Assembly (NCBI GenBank): GCA_035518815.1
Contig: DATIXG010000002.1
Coordinates: forward strand, 1 to 50,785
DNA: 50,785 bases
Reading direction: 5' to 3'
From: AG25 sp035518815
GTDB lineage: Bacteria; Gemmatimonadota; Gemmatimonadetes; Gemmatimonadales; GWC2-71-9
A model generated the notes under the pieces. That model did not search any database and had not been told where the DNA came from. It saw only the letters and a program-made list of their open reading frames with translations. Position numbers and translations under genes: made by a program. This document shows positions 1 through 9,331 of this stretch, one piece after another (the first letter of the stretch is position 1; each line of letters starts with the position of its first letter).

Positions 1-86
1 TGCTGTGTTGTGAAGAGGGGATCGCAAGCACCGACCGCCAGGCCTAGGACGAGGACAGCGACCAGAATGGCGACTATCGTAGCCAC
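1..86 (-). CDS. Putative lipoprotein, N-terminus only (runs off the left edge)
   Basis: Reading leftward from a GTG at 86-84, the frame gives a 20-residue hydrophobic stretch ending V-G-A-C, a good lipobox with Cys21, followed by DPLFTTQ at the window edge. This is what an exported lipoprotein start looks like. There is no Shine-Dalgarno at the GTG. The frame is open 30 codons further upstream, and a longer start at an ATT would supply the arginines that the n-region otherwise lacks. A TACAAT box on the same strand at 152-147 could be its -10 element. Function unknown. Only 28 codons are visible, so this is a weak call. Confidence 0.3.
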   Translation of the reverse strand, partial: MATIVAILVAVLVLGLAVGACDPLFTTQ

Positions 87-289
87 GGTGCGAGGCGGGA
101 CAGTGTTTCTCTCAATGCGTGCGAGTATGTGGCCGCCTAACTACCAATTGTACCGGTCACCTTTGTCCTCGCGAACCCCAGCCAGGCGCTAGACTCACTT
201 GCGAACCCTCCGGTGTTGCGTCGCGACCCTTGCAGCATAGTACAAGGGTAGACGGGGACCTGGCTGGCGCTGTACGCCTCTTTCAGCTG

Positions 290-1132
290 TCACACACTGC
301 CGTGCGCCGCGGCCGCCTCGTGATACTTCCGGCGGATGTCCTTCAGGTCCACGGTGGGCTGGGGGGTCTTCATGCCGAGCGACTCGAGCGTCTCAATCAC
401 GATATGCGAGATCGCCAGATTGCGATACCACTTGCGGTCCGCGGGAATGATGTACCACGGGGCATGCGGCGTGCTCGTCCGCGCGAATACCTCCTCGTAC
501 GCGTGGCGGTACGCGGGCCACAGGGCGCGGTCCGTGTAGTCGGTCTCGCTGATCTTCCAGCGGCGCGCGGGATCGTCCAGCCGATCCTTGAACCGCTCCA
601 GCTGCTCCTCGGGACTGATGTGGAGGTAGAACTTGAGGATCGTGGTTCCTCCCTCGGCGAGCGCGCGCTCGAACGCGTTGATCAGGTCGTAGCGCTGCGA
701 CCACACTGCCTTCGGAACGATCTCGTGCACGCGCACGACCAGCACGTCCTCGTAGTACGACCGGTTGAACACGACGACCTCGCCGCGCGCCGGCACCTGC
801 CGGTGCGCGCGCCACAGGAAGTCGTGCGCCGCTTCTTCGGGGGTGGGGACCTTGAACGCGTGCACCCGCGTCCCCTGCGGATTCATGGCGCCGAGCACGT
901 GCGTGATGGTGCCGTCCTTCCCGGAAGCATCGAGCCCCTGCAGGCAGATCAGCACCGAGCGACGGTCCTCGGCGTAGAGCAGGTACTGGAGGTCCCGCAG
1001 CGCCGTGCTCAATGCCACGAGCTTTCGCTCGGCTTCCTCCTTGGTCACTTCCTTGTCCTTGTGATCCGGGTCGATGTCTGCGAGCCTGACCTCGCGGCCA
1101 GGCGTGACCCGGAAGCGTTCGCTATACGCCAT
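290..1132 (-). CDS. ppk2: PPK2-family polyphosphate kinase
   Basis: This cytoplasmic enzyme transfers phosphate between polyphosphate and nucleotides. The protein is 280 residues, normal for a single-domain PPK2. It has the family Walker A loop GLDASGKDG at residues 66-74 and a Walker B/lid region around the FNRSYYEDVL segment near residues 120-130, followed by the basic lid and the conserved W-Y-x-IPADRKWYRN block near the C-terminus. ATG start with GGAGG seven bases upstream. It lies 14 bases downstream of the DUF445 gene on the same strand, so the two are probably co-transcribed. Whether it prefers AMP, ADP or other nucleotides cannot be settled by eye. Confidence 0.93.
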   Translation of the reverse strand: MAYSERFRVTPGREVRLADIDPDHKDKEVTKEEAERKLVALSTALRDLQYLLYAEDRRSVLICLQGLDASGKDGTITHVLGAMNPQGTRVHAFKVPTPEEAAHDFLWRAHRQVPARGEVVVFNRSYYEDVLVVRVHEIVPKAVWSQRYDLINAFERALAEGGTTILKFYLHISPEEQLERFKDRLDDPARRWKISETDYTDRALWPAYRHAYEEVFARTSTPHAPWYIIPADRKWYRNLAISHIVIETLESLGMKTPQPTVDLKDIRRKYHEAAAAHGSV

Positions 1133-1146
1133 CGCTCAACCTCCCA

Positions 1147-2424
1147 TCAGCCCAGGAGCCGCGTGACCGTGTAGATCGCTAGCCCCACCAGGCCGCCCAC
1201 CAGCGTTCCGTTGATACGCACGAACTGCAGATCACGTCCGACGGCCAGCTCGAAGCGCTGCGAGGTCGCGGCCGGATCCCAGCCGGCCACGGTTTGCGCC
1301 ACGAGGTCGCCGATCTCGTGCCGGTACCGCTCGACGACGGCGGCCGTGGTGTCGATCACCAGCGAGTCGATCTCGCTGAGCAGCGCCGCATTCTCCAGCA
1401 AGGCAACGCCGAACGCGGAGAGGCCGCGCTCGAGCGGCCCCGGCGCGCCGCCATCCGCGCGCGTCGCATACCCGATGATGGCGCGGCGCGTCGCTTCCCA
1501 CAGGCGCGCGGACAGCTCGGCGACAGACGGGTCCGACAGCCAGTCCTCCTTGATCGCCTCGGCCCTGGCGATCACGTCGGGCGCGTGCTGAAGGCGATCC
1601 ACGAAGTCGCGGAGCGCGGCGTCGAAGGTGGTGCGCAGCGGGTGCGCCGGATTGGCGGCGATGTCCCGCAGTAGGCCCTCCACGGTCCCGATGATGCGCT
1701 CAAAGATCTTGTCGTCCACCACGCCGGGCACCCACCAGGGGCTTTCGGCCCGCACCTTCTCACGGATCACGTCCCGGTTGTCGCGCACCGCGCCCGCCGC
1801 GAGGCGCACGGCTTCGTCGAGCAGAGCGTGATGGCGATTGTCGGCGAGGACGAGCGCGAGGGTCTTCCCGAGCGCCGGGGCCACCCGTGTGGCGCGCAGC
1901 CGCGCGCTCACCACCTGGCGCACGAGCTCCTGCACGTCGCCGTCGGGGAGCGTTTCGAGCGTCTTGGCGACGCCGCCCGCCACCTGCTGTGCGACCCGGT
2001 GGGCGTGCTCAGGCTCGGAGAGCCAGCGCGCGGCGTGCTCGGCGGGGTGCACCGCGCGCAGATTGGCGGCGACCACGTCGCGCGACAGGAAGTGACTCTG
2101 GACGAACGTGCCGAGGATGCGCCCGATGCGTTCCTTGCGGGTCGCGACGATGGCGGTGTGAGGAATGGGCAGGCCGAGGGGATGGCGGAACAGCGCGGTC
2201 ACGGCGAACCAGTCGGCGAGCCCCCCGACGAGGGACGCCTCGGCCGTGGCGCGGATGTAGCCGAGCCAGGGGTAGCGTCCCTCGAACGCGTATGCCGCGA
2301 CGAAAATCGCGGCCGCGACCCCCAGCAGGCCCGTGGCCCGCCGTTTCATCGCGTCGAGCCGGGCCTGGCGCGTCGCGTCGTCCGGGCGCGCCCATGCCGG
2401 CGTCTGGGCCATGTCAGCCGCCAT
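1147..2424 (-). CDS. DUF445 family membrane protein
   Basis: The protein is 425 residues and matches the DUF445 (YjiN-like) family. An N-terminal hydrophobic segment (around residues 30-50) is followed by the conserved motif G-G-L-A-D-W-F-A-V-T-A-L-F-R-H-P-L-G-L-P-I-P-H-T near residues 67-90. A long helical soluble region follows, and a C-terminal hydrophobic hairpin ends GGLVGLAIYTVTRLLG. Molecular function is not established for the family. The upstream start is not supported by a clear Shine-Dalgarno, and an ATG four codons further in is possible. It is divergent from the solute symporter gene and probably forms an operon with ppk2. Confidence 0.88.
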   Translation of the reverse strand: MAADMAQTPAWARPDDATRQARLDAMKRRATGLLGVAAAIFVAAYAFEGRYPWLGYIRATAEASLVGGLADWFAVTALFRHPLGLPIPHTAIVATRKERIGRILGTFVQSHFLSRDVVAANLRAVHPAEHAARWLSEPEHAHRVAQQVAGGVAKTLETLPDGDVQELVRQVVSARLRATRVAPALGKTLALVLADNRHHALLDEAVRLAAGAVRDNRDVIREKVRAESPWWVPGVVDDKIFERIIGTVEGLLRDIAANPAHPLRTTFDAALRDFVDRLQHAPDVIARAEAIKEDWLSDPSVAELSARLWEATRRAIIGYATRADGGAPGPLERGLSAFGVALLENAALLSEIDSLVIDTTAAVVERYRHEIGDLVAQTVAGWDPAATSQRFELAVGRDLQFVRINGTLVGGLVGLAIYTVTRLLG

Positions 2425-2483
2425 TACCGCGCAAGATAACCGCGATCTGTCCGATCCGTCCCGCGCTCGGTATAGTAGGTCCC

Positions 2484-4238
2484 GTGAAACTCACGGCTAT
2501 CGACTGGGCGATCGTCGCCCTGTATTTCCTGCTCAACCTCGGCATCGGGCTCTATTACCGCGCACGGGCGGGAAAGAGCGTGGGCGAGTACTTCCTGTCC
2601 GGCCGGAACGTCCCCTGGTGGCTCGCCGGCACCTCGATGGTCGCGACCACGTTCGCGGCGGATACGCCCCTCGCCGTGACCGGCATGGTGGCCCGGAACG
2701 GCATTGCGGGCAACTGGCTGTGGTGGACGTTCGTGGCGAGCGGGATGCTGACGGTGTTCTTCTACGCCCGCCTGTGGCGCCGCGCCGGCGTCACCACCGA
2801 CATCGAATTCTCCGAGATCCGCTACGGCGGGCGGCCCGCCGCGTTCCTGCGCGGCTTCCGCGCGCTCTATCTCGGCATTCCCATCAACTGCATCATCCTC
2901 GGCTGGGTGAATCTCGCGATGGTGAAGATCCTGGAGTTGATCTTCGGCGTCACCAAGCCCGAGGCACTGGTCCTCGTCGTCGCCCTCATCGTCGTCACCT
3001 CGCTCATCTCGACGCTCTCAGGCCTGTGGGGTGTGCTCTGGACCGACCTCGTCCAGTTCGTCATCAAGATGGGGATGGTCATCGTGCTGGCCGTGGTGGC
3101 CGTGCGCGCGGTGGGCGGCATGTCCGCGATGAGGACGCAGCTCACCGCGAGCGGACGGGGGTCGGTGCTGAACTTCCTTCCGGACCTGCATTCCGCCTGG
3201 ATGCCGCTCATCACCTTCCTCGTCTACATCTCCCTCAACTGGTGGGCGACGTGGTATCCCGGGGCCGAGCCGGGAGGCGGCGGGTACGTGGCGCAGCGCA
3301 TGTTGTCCGCGAAGGACGAGAAGAACTCGCTCCTGGCGACGCTCTGGTTCAACATCGCGCACTATGCCATCCGTCCCTGGCCCTGGATTCTCGTGGCGCT
3401 GGCGTCGCTCATCCTCTATCCGGGACTCGCGGATCCCGAGACGGGCTACATCCGCGTCATGATCGACCATCTGCCACCGTCGCTCCGGGGGCTGATGGTC
3501 GCGGCCTTCGCCGCCGCGTACATGTCCACGATCGCCACGCAGCTCAACTGGGGCGCGAGCTACGTTGTCAACGATTTCTACCGCCGGTTCATCCGGCGCG
3601 GCGCCGACGAGCGGCACTACGTGGTCGCGTCGCGGTGGGCGACCGTACTGCTGACCCTGATCTCCGTGGCCGTGACCTTCCGGATGGACTCGATCGCCGG
3701 CGCGTGGAAGCTGTTGATCGTCACGGGCGCCGGAACGGGAGCTGTCCTGCTGCTGCGCTGGTATTGGTGGCGCATCAACGCGTGGAGCGAGCTCGCGGCG
3801 ATGATCTCGGCCTTTGTCGTCTCCGTGCTGTTGCAGACGGCGGGCGGCCTGAACTCCGACCAGCCCGTGGACTTCGCCTGGATCATGATCATCACCGTGG
3901 CAATCACGACCCTCGTGTGGCTGGCGGTCACGTTCCTCACGCGCCCTGAGTCTCCGGAGACGCTCGTGGCGTTCTATCGCCGCACCCGCCCGTCGCTGGC
4001 GGGGTGGCGGCCGGTCGCGGCGCAGGCGCCGGAGGTAAAGCCGGCAGGCGGCGGGCTGCACGACCTGGTCGACTGGATCGCGGGCTGCGTGCTCATCTAC
4101 GGGGTGCTGTTCGGCGTCGGGAAACTGCTGCTCCAGGAGACCGTGCTGGGCCTCCTGCTCCTGGGCCTGGGTCTCTCGGCCGGCGGGGTGATCTACCGGG
4201 ATCTCACGCGGCGCGGCTGGGCCGTGGTCGTCGACTAA
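2484..4238 (+). CDS. Sodium:solute symporter (SSS family)
   Basis: A 584-residue polytopic inner-membrane protein that probably couples Na+ entry to uptake of an unknown solute. It opens with a first membrane helix followed by the typical SSS segment around G-E-Y-F-L-S-G-R-N-V-P-W-W, then about a dozen further hydrophobic helices. Conserved elements include S-G-L-W-G-V-L-W-T-D-L-x-Q near residues 175-190 and an AAYMSTIATQLNWGASY block typical of the family. The GTG at 2484 is the natural start because the first helix begins at once. A TATAGT box at 2471-2476 lies only seven bases before it, so the transcript may be nearly leaderless. Substrate not inferable. Confidence 0.9.
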   Translation: MKLTAIDWAIVALYFLLNLGIGLYYRARAGKSVGEYFLSGRNVPWWLAGTSMVATTFAADTPLAVTGMVARNGIAGNWLWWTFVASGMLTVFFYARLWRRAGVTTDIEFSEIRYGGRPAAFLRGFRALYLGIPINCIILGWVNLAMVKILELIFGVTKPEALVLVVALIVVTSLISTLSGLWGVLWTDLVQFVIKMGMVIVLAVVAVRAVGGMSAMRTQLTASGRGSVLNFLPDLHSAWMPLITFLVYISLNWWATWYPGAEPGGGGYVAQRMLSAKDEKNSLLATLWFNIAHYAIRPWPWILVALASLILYPGLADPETGYIRVMIDHLPPSLRGLMVAAFAAAYMSTIATQLNWGASYVVNDFYRRFIRRGADERHYVVASRWATVLLTLISVAVTFRMDSIAGAWKLLIVTGAGTGAVLLLRWYWWRINAWSELAAMISAFVVSVLLQTAGGLNSDQPVDFAWIMIITVAITTLVWLAVTFLTRPESPETLVAFYRRTRPSLAGWRPVAAQAPEVKPAGGGLHDLVDWIAGCVLIYGVLFGVGKLLLQETVLGLLLLGLGLSAGGVIYRDLTRRGWAVVVD

Positions 4239-4241
4239 GAG

Positions 4242-5489
4242 TCAGGCCGCCCGCGCCTCCTCGGCGCGCAGCGTGAACTCGCCCTCCCACCGCGCCATCA
4301 CCACCGTCGCGAGACAGTTTCCCACCAGGTTCACCATCGTCCGCGCCATGTCCATCAGCTCGTCCACGCCCAGGATCACGGCCACCCCTTCGAGGGGGAG
4401 TCCGAACGTCGCGAGCGTGCCCGTCAGGATGACGAGCGACGCGCGCGGCACCGCGGCCACGCCTTTGCTGGTCAGCATGAGCGTCAGCATCATCAGCAGC
4501 TGCTGGCCCAGAGTCAGGTCGACGCCGGCCGCCTGCGCCACGAACATGGCCGCGAGCGCCAAATAGAGCGTCGAGCCGTCGAGGTTGAACGAGTAGCCCG
4601 TCGGCAGCACGAAGGCCACGATGCGGCGTGGCACACCGAGCTTCTCCATGTTCTCCATCGCCTTCGGCAGCGCCGCCTCGGATGACGTGGTGGCGAACGC
4701 GATCAACGCCGGTTCCCTCACGAGGCGGAGAAACGCCTTGAGGGGCACCCGGGCGATCAGGGCCACCGGCAGGAGCGCGACCAGTGCGAACACGATGAGG
4801 GCGGCGTACAGGGTCAGCACCAGCTTTCCCAGGTTCACGAGCACGCCGAGGCCCGAGTGGCTCACCGTCACCGCGATCGCGGCGCCGATGCCGATCGGTG
4901 CGAAGTTCATGACGATCGCCGTGAACTTGAACATCGTCTGTGTGAGACCTTCGCAGACCTCCAGCATGGCGTCCTTGGGACGACCCCGTACCTGGGAGAG
5001 GGCGACGGCGAAGATGATGGAGAAGAAGACGACCTGAAGCACTTCGTTGTGCGTTGCGGCCTCGAAGAAGCTCTGCGGCACGATATGCTCGAGCACCTGG
5101 GCGAACGTGAGTCCGCTCTGGCCCGGCACGCCGGCGGGCGGCGCTCCGCCGGCGGCGGGCGGCAGGACGACCCCCACGCCCGGCTTCGTCAGCTGCACGG
5201 CGCCCAGGCCTATGAACAGCGCCACGGTGGTCAGGATCTCGAAGTAGATGATCGCCTTGAGCGCCAGGCGGCCGACGCGCTTCATGTCGTCGCCGTGGCC
5301 GGCGATGCCGACGATCAGGCTGCCCACGATGATCGGCACCACGATCGACTTGATCATCCGCAGGAACACGGTCGACAGCGGCTTCAGGTCGGCGCCCACC
5401 TGTGGCGCGAGCCAACCGATCAGGGCCCCGATCACCATCGCGATCATGATCCACTGCGTGAGCGAGATCCGCTTGAGGCGTGTCCACAT
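4242..5489 (-). CDS. Dicarboxylate/amino acid:cation symporter (DAACS family)
   Basis: A 415-residue inner-membrane carrier of the GltP/DctA type, moving C4-dicarboxylates or acidic amino acids with protons or sodium. Visible family marks are the first helix after M-W-T-R-L-K-R, an ATTSSEAALP serine-rich re-entrant loop, the PTGYSFNLDGSTLY substrate-binding helix, and the hairpin near SKGVAAVPRASLV. The ATG at 5489 was chosen because the first helix starts directly after it. The open frame extends 104 codons further upstream but that part has no family similarity. The stop lies 3 bases from the end of the convergent SSS gene. Conserved residues look intact. Confidence 0.92.
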   Translation of the reverse strand: MWTRLKRISLTQWIMIAMVIGALIGWLAPQVGADLKPLSTVFLRMIKSIVVPIIVGSLIVGIAGHGDDMKRVGRLALKAIIYFEILTTVALFIGLGAVQLTKPGVGVVLPPAAGGAPPAGVPGQSGLTFAQVLEHIVPQSFFEAATHNEVLQVVFFSIIFAVALSQVRGRPKDAMLEVCEGLTQTMFKFTAIVMNFAPIGIGAAIAVTVSHSGLGVLVNLGKLVLTLYAALIVFALVALLPVALIARVPLKAFLRLVREPALIAFATTSSEAALPKAMENMEKLGVPRRIVAFVLPTGYSFNLDGSTLYLALAAMFVAQAAGVDLTLGQQLLMMLTLMLTSKGVAAVPRASLVILTGTLATFGLPLEGVAVILGVDELMDMARTMVNLVGNCLATVVMARWEGEFTLRAEEARAA

Positions 5490-5592
5490 CCGGCGCCGGC
5501 GTCCTTGTCGGGGGCGCCCGAGATTAGCTGGAAGCGGGGCACCGTGCAACGCGACTCCGCTATTTTGTGGTGTCCCGGGATGCGAGGAGACT

Positions 5593-6171
5593 TTGATTCG
5601 CGAGTTGTGGCAGCGCGCAGGAACGTGGCTGGCCCGTCTCGTCGGCCTCGGACGGCGGCGTCGCAAACCGGCGCTGCGGTTACCTGCGTGGGCGCAGGTG
5701 CGCCGCAAGCGGCACGCGCACATCCGCCGCGTCGCGGCGCTGGTCGAGGAGTGGGCGGAAGCCATGCAGGTATCGCAGCGCGAGCGCCGTCGCTGGCTCA
5801 CGGCGGTCTGGCTGCACGACGCGCTGCGCGATGCCCGCCTGCCCGCGGGGGCGAGCCACGGCGCCGCCGCCGCCGAGCGTGCCGCGCAGGACGGCGAAGC
5901 GGACCGCGGGGTGCTCGACGCCGTCCGCTACCACAGCGTGGGGTACGCGGACTGGGACGATGTCGGCAAGATGCTTTATCTCGCGGACTACCTGGAGCCG
6001 GGACGCCGGGGGCGGCAGAAGGAGCGCGGGAAGCTCGCCGAACGCGTGCCACGCGAGCGGGATGACGTGCTACGGGAAGTGGTCGCGCGGGACATGGAGG
6101 AGCGGCTGCGTGATGGGCGACCCATCGACCCGCTCACGATCGCGTTCTGGAACTCCCTGACCAGGCGCTGA
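5593..6171 (+). CDS. HD-domain phosphohydrolase, YqeK-like
   Basis: The protein is 192 residues. An HD domain is visible: H-A-H near residue 41, L-H-D-A-L-R-D with H75-D76, an R-Y-H-S-V-G motif, and L-Y-L-A-D-Y-L-E-P-G-R. These are the marks of YqeK-type metal-dependent hydrolases, some of which cleave diadenosine tetraphosphate. The basic, low-complexity N-terminus is not part of the family. A TTG start at 5593 is preferred because GAGGAGA lies just before it; there is no ATG or GTG in the plausible range. It precedes a Cys-cluster protein gene by 4 bases and is divergent from the dicarboxylate symporter gene. Confidence 0.75.
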   Translation: MIRELWQRAGTWLARLVGLGRRRRKPALRLPAWAQVRRKRHAHIRRVAALVEEWAEAMQVSQRERRRWLTAVWLHDALRDARLPAGASHGAAAAERAAQDGEADRGVLDAVRYHSVGYADWDDVGKMLYLADYLEPGRRGRQKERGKLAERVPRERDDVLREVVARDMEERLRDGRPIDPLTIAFWNSLTRR

Positions 6172-6175
6172 CCAC

Positions 6176-6775
6176 GTGCTCACGAGCCTCAGCCGCGACT
6201 ATCCCAGCCGGTTCGGCGCCCCGGTCATCTCGCGCGTGGATCGCGCGATCTTCCGCCTCCGATACTTCACCCACTGCATGCAGTGCGGGTTTTGCGCCGA
6301 TGCGTGCTGCTTCCACGGCGTGGATGTCGACGTCGCCAACGCGGAACGCATCCTGGCGCATGCTCCCGCGCTCGAGCGCCACGTGGGGCGCCCGGCGCGG
6401 GAATGGTTCACGGGGCAGGTCGAGCGCGACGCCGAGTTTCCGGGAGGCGCCTACACGCGCACGCAGGTGCGGGACGGCGCCTGCGTGTTTCTCAGCCGCA
6501 GGGGGGGCGACCGGGGTTGCCAGCTGCACAGCTACGCCTTGCGCGCGGGCCTCGACTATCACGACTTGAAGCCCATCGTGAGCGCGCTCTTTCCGATCAC
6601 GTTCGGCGGCGGCGTCCTGCACGCCGCGGACGAGGTCGAGGACGGGAGCCTCGTGTGCGCTGGCGCGGGACCCACGCTGTACGAGGGTCTCCGGGATGAG
6701 CTCCGCTACTACTTCGGCCTCAACTTCGTGGAAGAGCTGGACCGGCTCGCTACTTTGCCCCCGCAAGCGCCGTGA
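6176..6775 (+). CDS. Cysteine-cluster protein, DUF3109/YkgJ-like
   Basis: A 199-residue soluble protein with a tight cysteine cluster, C-x2-C-x2-C-x3-CC at residues 34-45. Further on it has a GCQLHSYAL segment and L-K-P-I-V-S-A-L-F-P-I, which resemble the later metal-ligand regions of DUF3109 and YkgJ proteins. These families are thought to bind zinc or an Fe-S cluster; no reaction is established. One position usually Cys in such proteins (before LFPI) appears to be Ser/Ala here. GTG start 4 bases after the HD gene, so probably one transcript. Its last 26 bases overlap the end of the convergent LVIVD gene. Confidence 0.75.
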   Translation: MLTSLSRDYPSRFGAPVISRVDRAIFRLRYFTHCMQCGFCADACCFHGVDVDVANAERILAHAPALERHVGRPAREWFTGQVERDAEFPGGAYTRTQVRDGACVFLSRRGGDRGCQLHSYALRAGLDYHDLKPIVSALFPITFGGGVLHAADEVEDGSLVCAGAGPTLYEGLRDELRYYFGLNFVEELDRLATLPPQAP

Positions 6776-8750
6776 CTGTGGCCGCGACGGTGCGCACCTT
6801 GGCGCCGTCGGCCGCGGTCTCGGCATCGGTGCGCAGGCGGGTGGCGACCGCCGTCAGCGCCTGCTGTCGCGCCGCGCCCGTGATCCCCTCCGCGCGGGCC
6901 AGCTCGTCCCGCGCCGCGGCCACCTCCTCCGCCGCCAGGCCCTGCGTCCGGGCGAGCTGGTCCAGATAGGCGCGTGCCAGCACGAAGCTCGGCGCCCACA
7001 CGAACCGCTGCTGGTCCTGCACGTTGAGCAAGTCCACCCGGGCGAGCTTTGCCGCATCGATCTCGTTCTGCGAGAGCTGCGCGCCGGGGGTCAGCTCCAG
7101 CACGTCGAGCCCGCGCGCGATCTCCGAGCTGACGATGTATCCGTTGTACCAGTAGGCGGACCACGATCCCGCGCCTTGCAGCTCGGTTGAATCCATCGGG
7201 CCGCGGTCGAAGTAGGCAATTTCCTTGGGGTGGGCGGGGTCGGTCCAGTCGAACACCGAGATCCCTCCCTGGTACCAGCCCTGCACCATGACGTCGCGTC
7301 CGGGGATGGGGATCGGCGATCCGTTGTGAGCGACGCAGTTCTCGAACGAGGACTGCGGCGCCGGCAGCTTGTAGTAGCTCACGAAGGTCAGGGTGCTGTC
7401 CTTCCGCGTGAAGATGGCGTCCGCCCCCCACTCGGGCTTGTCGGTCTTGCGGCAGCGTGGCTGCAGACCTCCACCCCATTCGTCGCTGAACAGCAGCTTG
7501 GTCCCGTCGTCGCTGAACGTGGCGGAATGCCAGTATGAGAAGTTCGAGTCGGACACGGCGGCGATGCGCCGGGGGTTGGCGGGGTTGCGAATGTCGAGGA
7601 GCAGGCCGTACCCCGCGCACGCGCCGGCCGCGAGGCCGATCGCCGGATAGACCGTGATGTCGTGGCACTGCACCGGCCCGGGGCGGACGCCATTCGGACC
7701 AGGCGGGGTAGCCACGATGCTGTCCACGATCGCCTGGATGTTCTTCCGCAGGGTGGCGCTGTCCGCTTTCGTCGGCGGGCCTCCGCCGCCACGCACGCGC
7801 ACCAGGCTGTCGAGCAGCATGTCGACGAACCTGGGCGGCAGGACGTATTCGAGGCCCTCGATCGTCGCCGTATAGGCGCCCCGGGCGCGCGCTTCGGCCG
7901 CGACGCGCGCCGCTGCGGCGATGTCCTCGGCTGCCTCGCCATGCTCCGGCGCTTGAACGAGGCCGGTGAGGATCGGCGGCTTGTTGATGACGCGGGCCTG
8001 CTCGGGGTGGGCGAGAGGCACCCGAATCACCTCGATGCGGAACTGGTCGCTGTTCGGGTCCTGCTCCGGCGCGCGCCCCGAGCAGCCCTTGAGCTCAGTG
8101 GGCGAGCGGACGGGGGCCCCGCCCGAAACGTAGAGGTAGACGACGGTCGTGTCCCGCGGATCGGTCACGAGCGTGTGCGTGTGCGAGCCGCGGCAGGTCT
8201 GCACGCTGGCCACGCGTTTGGGATGGGCCGCGTCGCTGATGTCGAAGATCCGGACCCCGCGCATCCGGTCCGGGCTCGTCGAGTCGGGCACCCCCTGCCC
8301 GCCGCAGTCCAGGCGCCCGTTCAGCGATTCCACCGAGACGAACAACAGGCGGCGATAGACCGACACGTCGTTCTGCGACCCGGGGCACTCGTATGCCGTG
8401 ACCAGCGTGGGGTGCGCCGCCTGCGAGATGTCCCAGATCTGAAAGCCGTGGAAGTTGCCCTGGATCACATAGGAGCCCACGAACGCGAGGTCGGAGTTGA
8501 TGAACTTCTCGTCGGGCGTGGTCGGATCCATGAACTGCGGCGATGGCGGTGTCGTGGAGACGAGGCGGAGGTTCCAGACCGCTTGACCCGCGTTCATCCA
8601 TCCCGCTCGCAGACCAACGCGCGGGTCGGGGGCATCCTGCGGGATCCTGGGCGGCGTGGGCATCGGAATCGAGGCGCTGGCCTTCGGCTTGGCACACGCG
8701 GCGGCATACAGCACGAGGATCGTCCCTGCGAGGAGCCGGACGAGCGGCAC
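6750..8750 (-). CDS. LVIVD-repeat lipoprotein
   Basis: A 666-residue exported protein. A GTG start at 8750 is preferred because GGGAGG lies five bases upstream and it gives a compact lipoprotein signal, MPLVRLLAGTILVLYAAAC, with Cys19. An ATG ten codons upstream would overlap the DUF305 stop codon but lacks a Shine-Dalgarno. Repeats of the type G-F-Q-I-W-D-I-S-x-A-A-H-P, V-R-I-F-D-I-S-D-A-A-H-P and S-V-F-D-W-T-D-P-A-H-P-K mark LVIVD beta-propeller blades. The C-terminal 100 residues are helical and Ala/Arg-rich. No enzymatic motif is seen; a surface or periplasmic scaffold is likely. It probably forms an operon with the DUF305 gene. Confidence 0.85.
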   Translation of the reverse strand: MPLVRLLAGTILVLYAAACAKPKASASIPMPTPPRIPQDAPDPRVGLRAGWMNAGQAVWNLRLVSTTPPSPQFMDPTTPDEKFINSDLAFVGSYVIQGNFHGFQIWDISQAAHPTLVTAYECPGSQNDVSVYRRLLFVSVESLNGRLDCGGQGVPDSTSPDRMRGVRIFDISDAAHPKRVASVQTCRGSHTHTLVTDPRDTTVVYLYVSGGAPVRSPTELKGCSGRAPEQDPNSDQFRIEVIRVPLAHPEQARVINKPPILTGLVQAPEHGEAAEDIAAAARVAAEARARGAYTATIEGLEYVLPPRFVDMLLDSLVRVRGGGGPPTKADSATLRKNIQAIVDSIVATPPGPNGVRPGPVQCHDITVYPAIGLAAGACAGYGLLLDIRNPANPRRIAAVSDSNFSYWHSATFSDDGTKLLFSDEWGGGLQPRCRKTDKPEWGADAIFTRKDSTLTFVSYYKLPAPQSSFENCVAHNGSPIPIPGRDVMVQGWYQGGISVFDWTDPAHPKEIAYFDRGPMDSTELQGAGSWSAYWYNGYIVSSEIARGLDVLELTPGAQLSQNEIDAAKLARVDLLNVQDQQRFVWAPSFVLARAYLDQLARTQGLAAEEVAAARDELARAEGITGAARQQALTAVATRLRTDAETAADGAKVRTVAATVTALAGAK

Positions 8751-8779
8751 GGGAGCCTCCCTGTGATTGGTCGGGGTCA

Positions 8780-9331
8780 TCAGCGCGGGTCGCTGCCGGG
8801 CAGCGCCGCCAGCATGCGGCGCATTCGGTCGATCTCGGCGGACTGATCGGCGCTCACGCCGGTCGCGAACTGGAAGACGAAGATGTCTTGGGCGGCGCCC
8901 GGCGTGGCCAGCAGCTGCTGCACCATCGTCAGGGCTCCCTGATGATGCTGGATCATGAAGGTTAGAAACAGCCGGTCGAACGTCGGCCCCCTCGCGCTGT
9001 CCAGGGCCGCTAGCTGGGACGCCGTCAGCATCCCCGGCATGAGCATGGGACCCGTCATTCCGGGCATTGGTTGCATCGGCGCGGCCCCTGTGTCCGGGAC
9101 GGTTTCATGGTGCTCCCGGAGCCAGCGCTCGAGCAGCGCGATCTCGTCACGTTGCGACACGTCGATCCGCTCGCACAGGAGCTGGACGGTAGAGCTTGCG
9201 CCATGGGACCGGGCCCAGCCGGCGATCAATACCGCCTGCTGGTGGTGGACGATCATGCCGGACATGAAGCGCACGTCGGCCGCCGTTGGCGGCAGCGTCA
9301 GGGTGACGCTCAGGGCGACGCCCGCCGCCAT
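8780..9331 (-). CDS. DUF305 family exported protein
   Basis: The protein is 183 residues from the ATG at 9331. It starts with a short hydrophobic export segment, then two DUF305 histidine motifs: F-M-S-G-M-I-V-H-H-Q-Q-A-V near residue 25 and F-L-T-F-M-I-Q-H-H-Q-G-A-L-T-M-V near residue 130. Between them is a Met/Pro-rich stretch. The His-His and Met-rich character resembles proteins found near copper-handling and oxidative genes, but no reaction is proven for the family. The ORF can be read 57 codons further upstream without family similarity. It lies just upstream of the LVIVD lipoprotein gene. Confidence 0.85.
   Translation of the reverse strand: MAAGVALSVTLTLPPTAADVRFMSGMIVHHQQAVLIAGWARSHGASSTVQLLCERIDVSQRDEIALLERWLREHHETVPDTGAAPMQPMPGMTGPMLMPGMLTASQLAALDSARGPTFDRLFLTFMIQHHQGALTMVQQLLATPGAAQDIFVFQFATGVSADQSAEIDRMRRMLAALPGSDPR

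Noticed and set aside
4204..5487. A 427-residue minus-strand frame overlapping the DAACS gene
   Set aside because: Composition is Arg/Gly/Pro-rich with no domain, while the frame 4242-5489 encodes a complete symporter.
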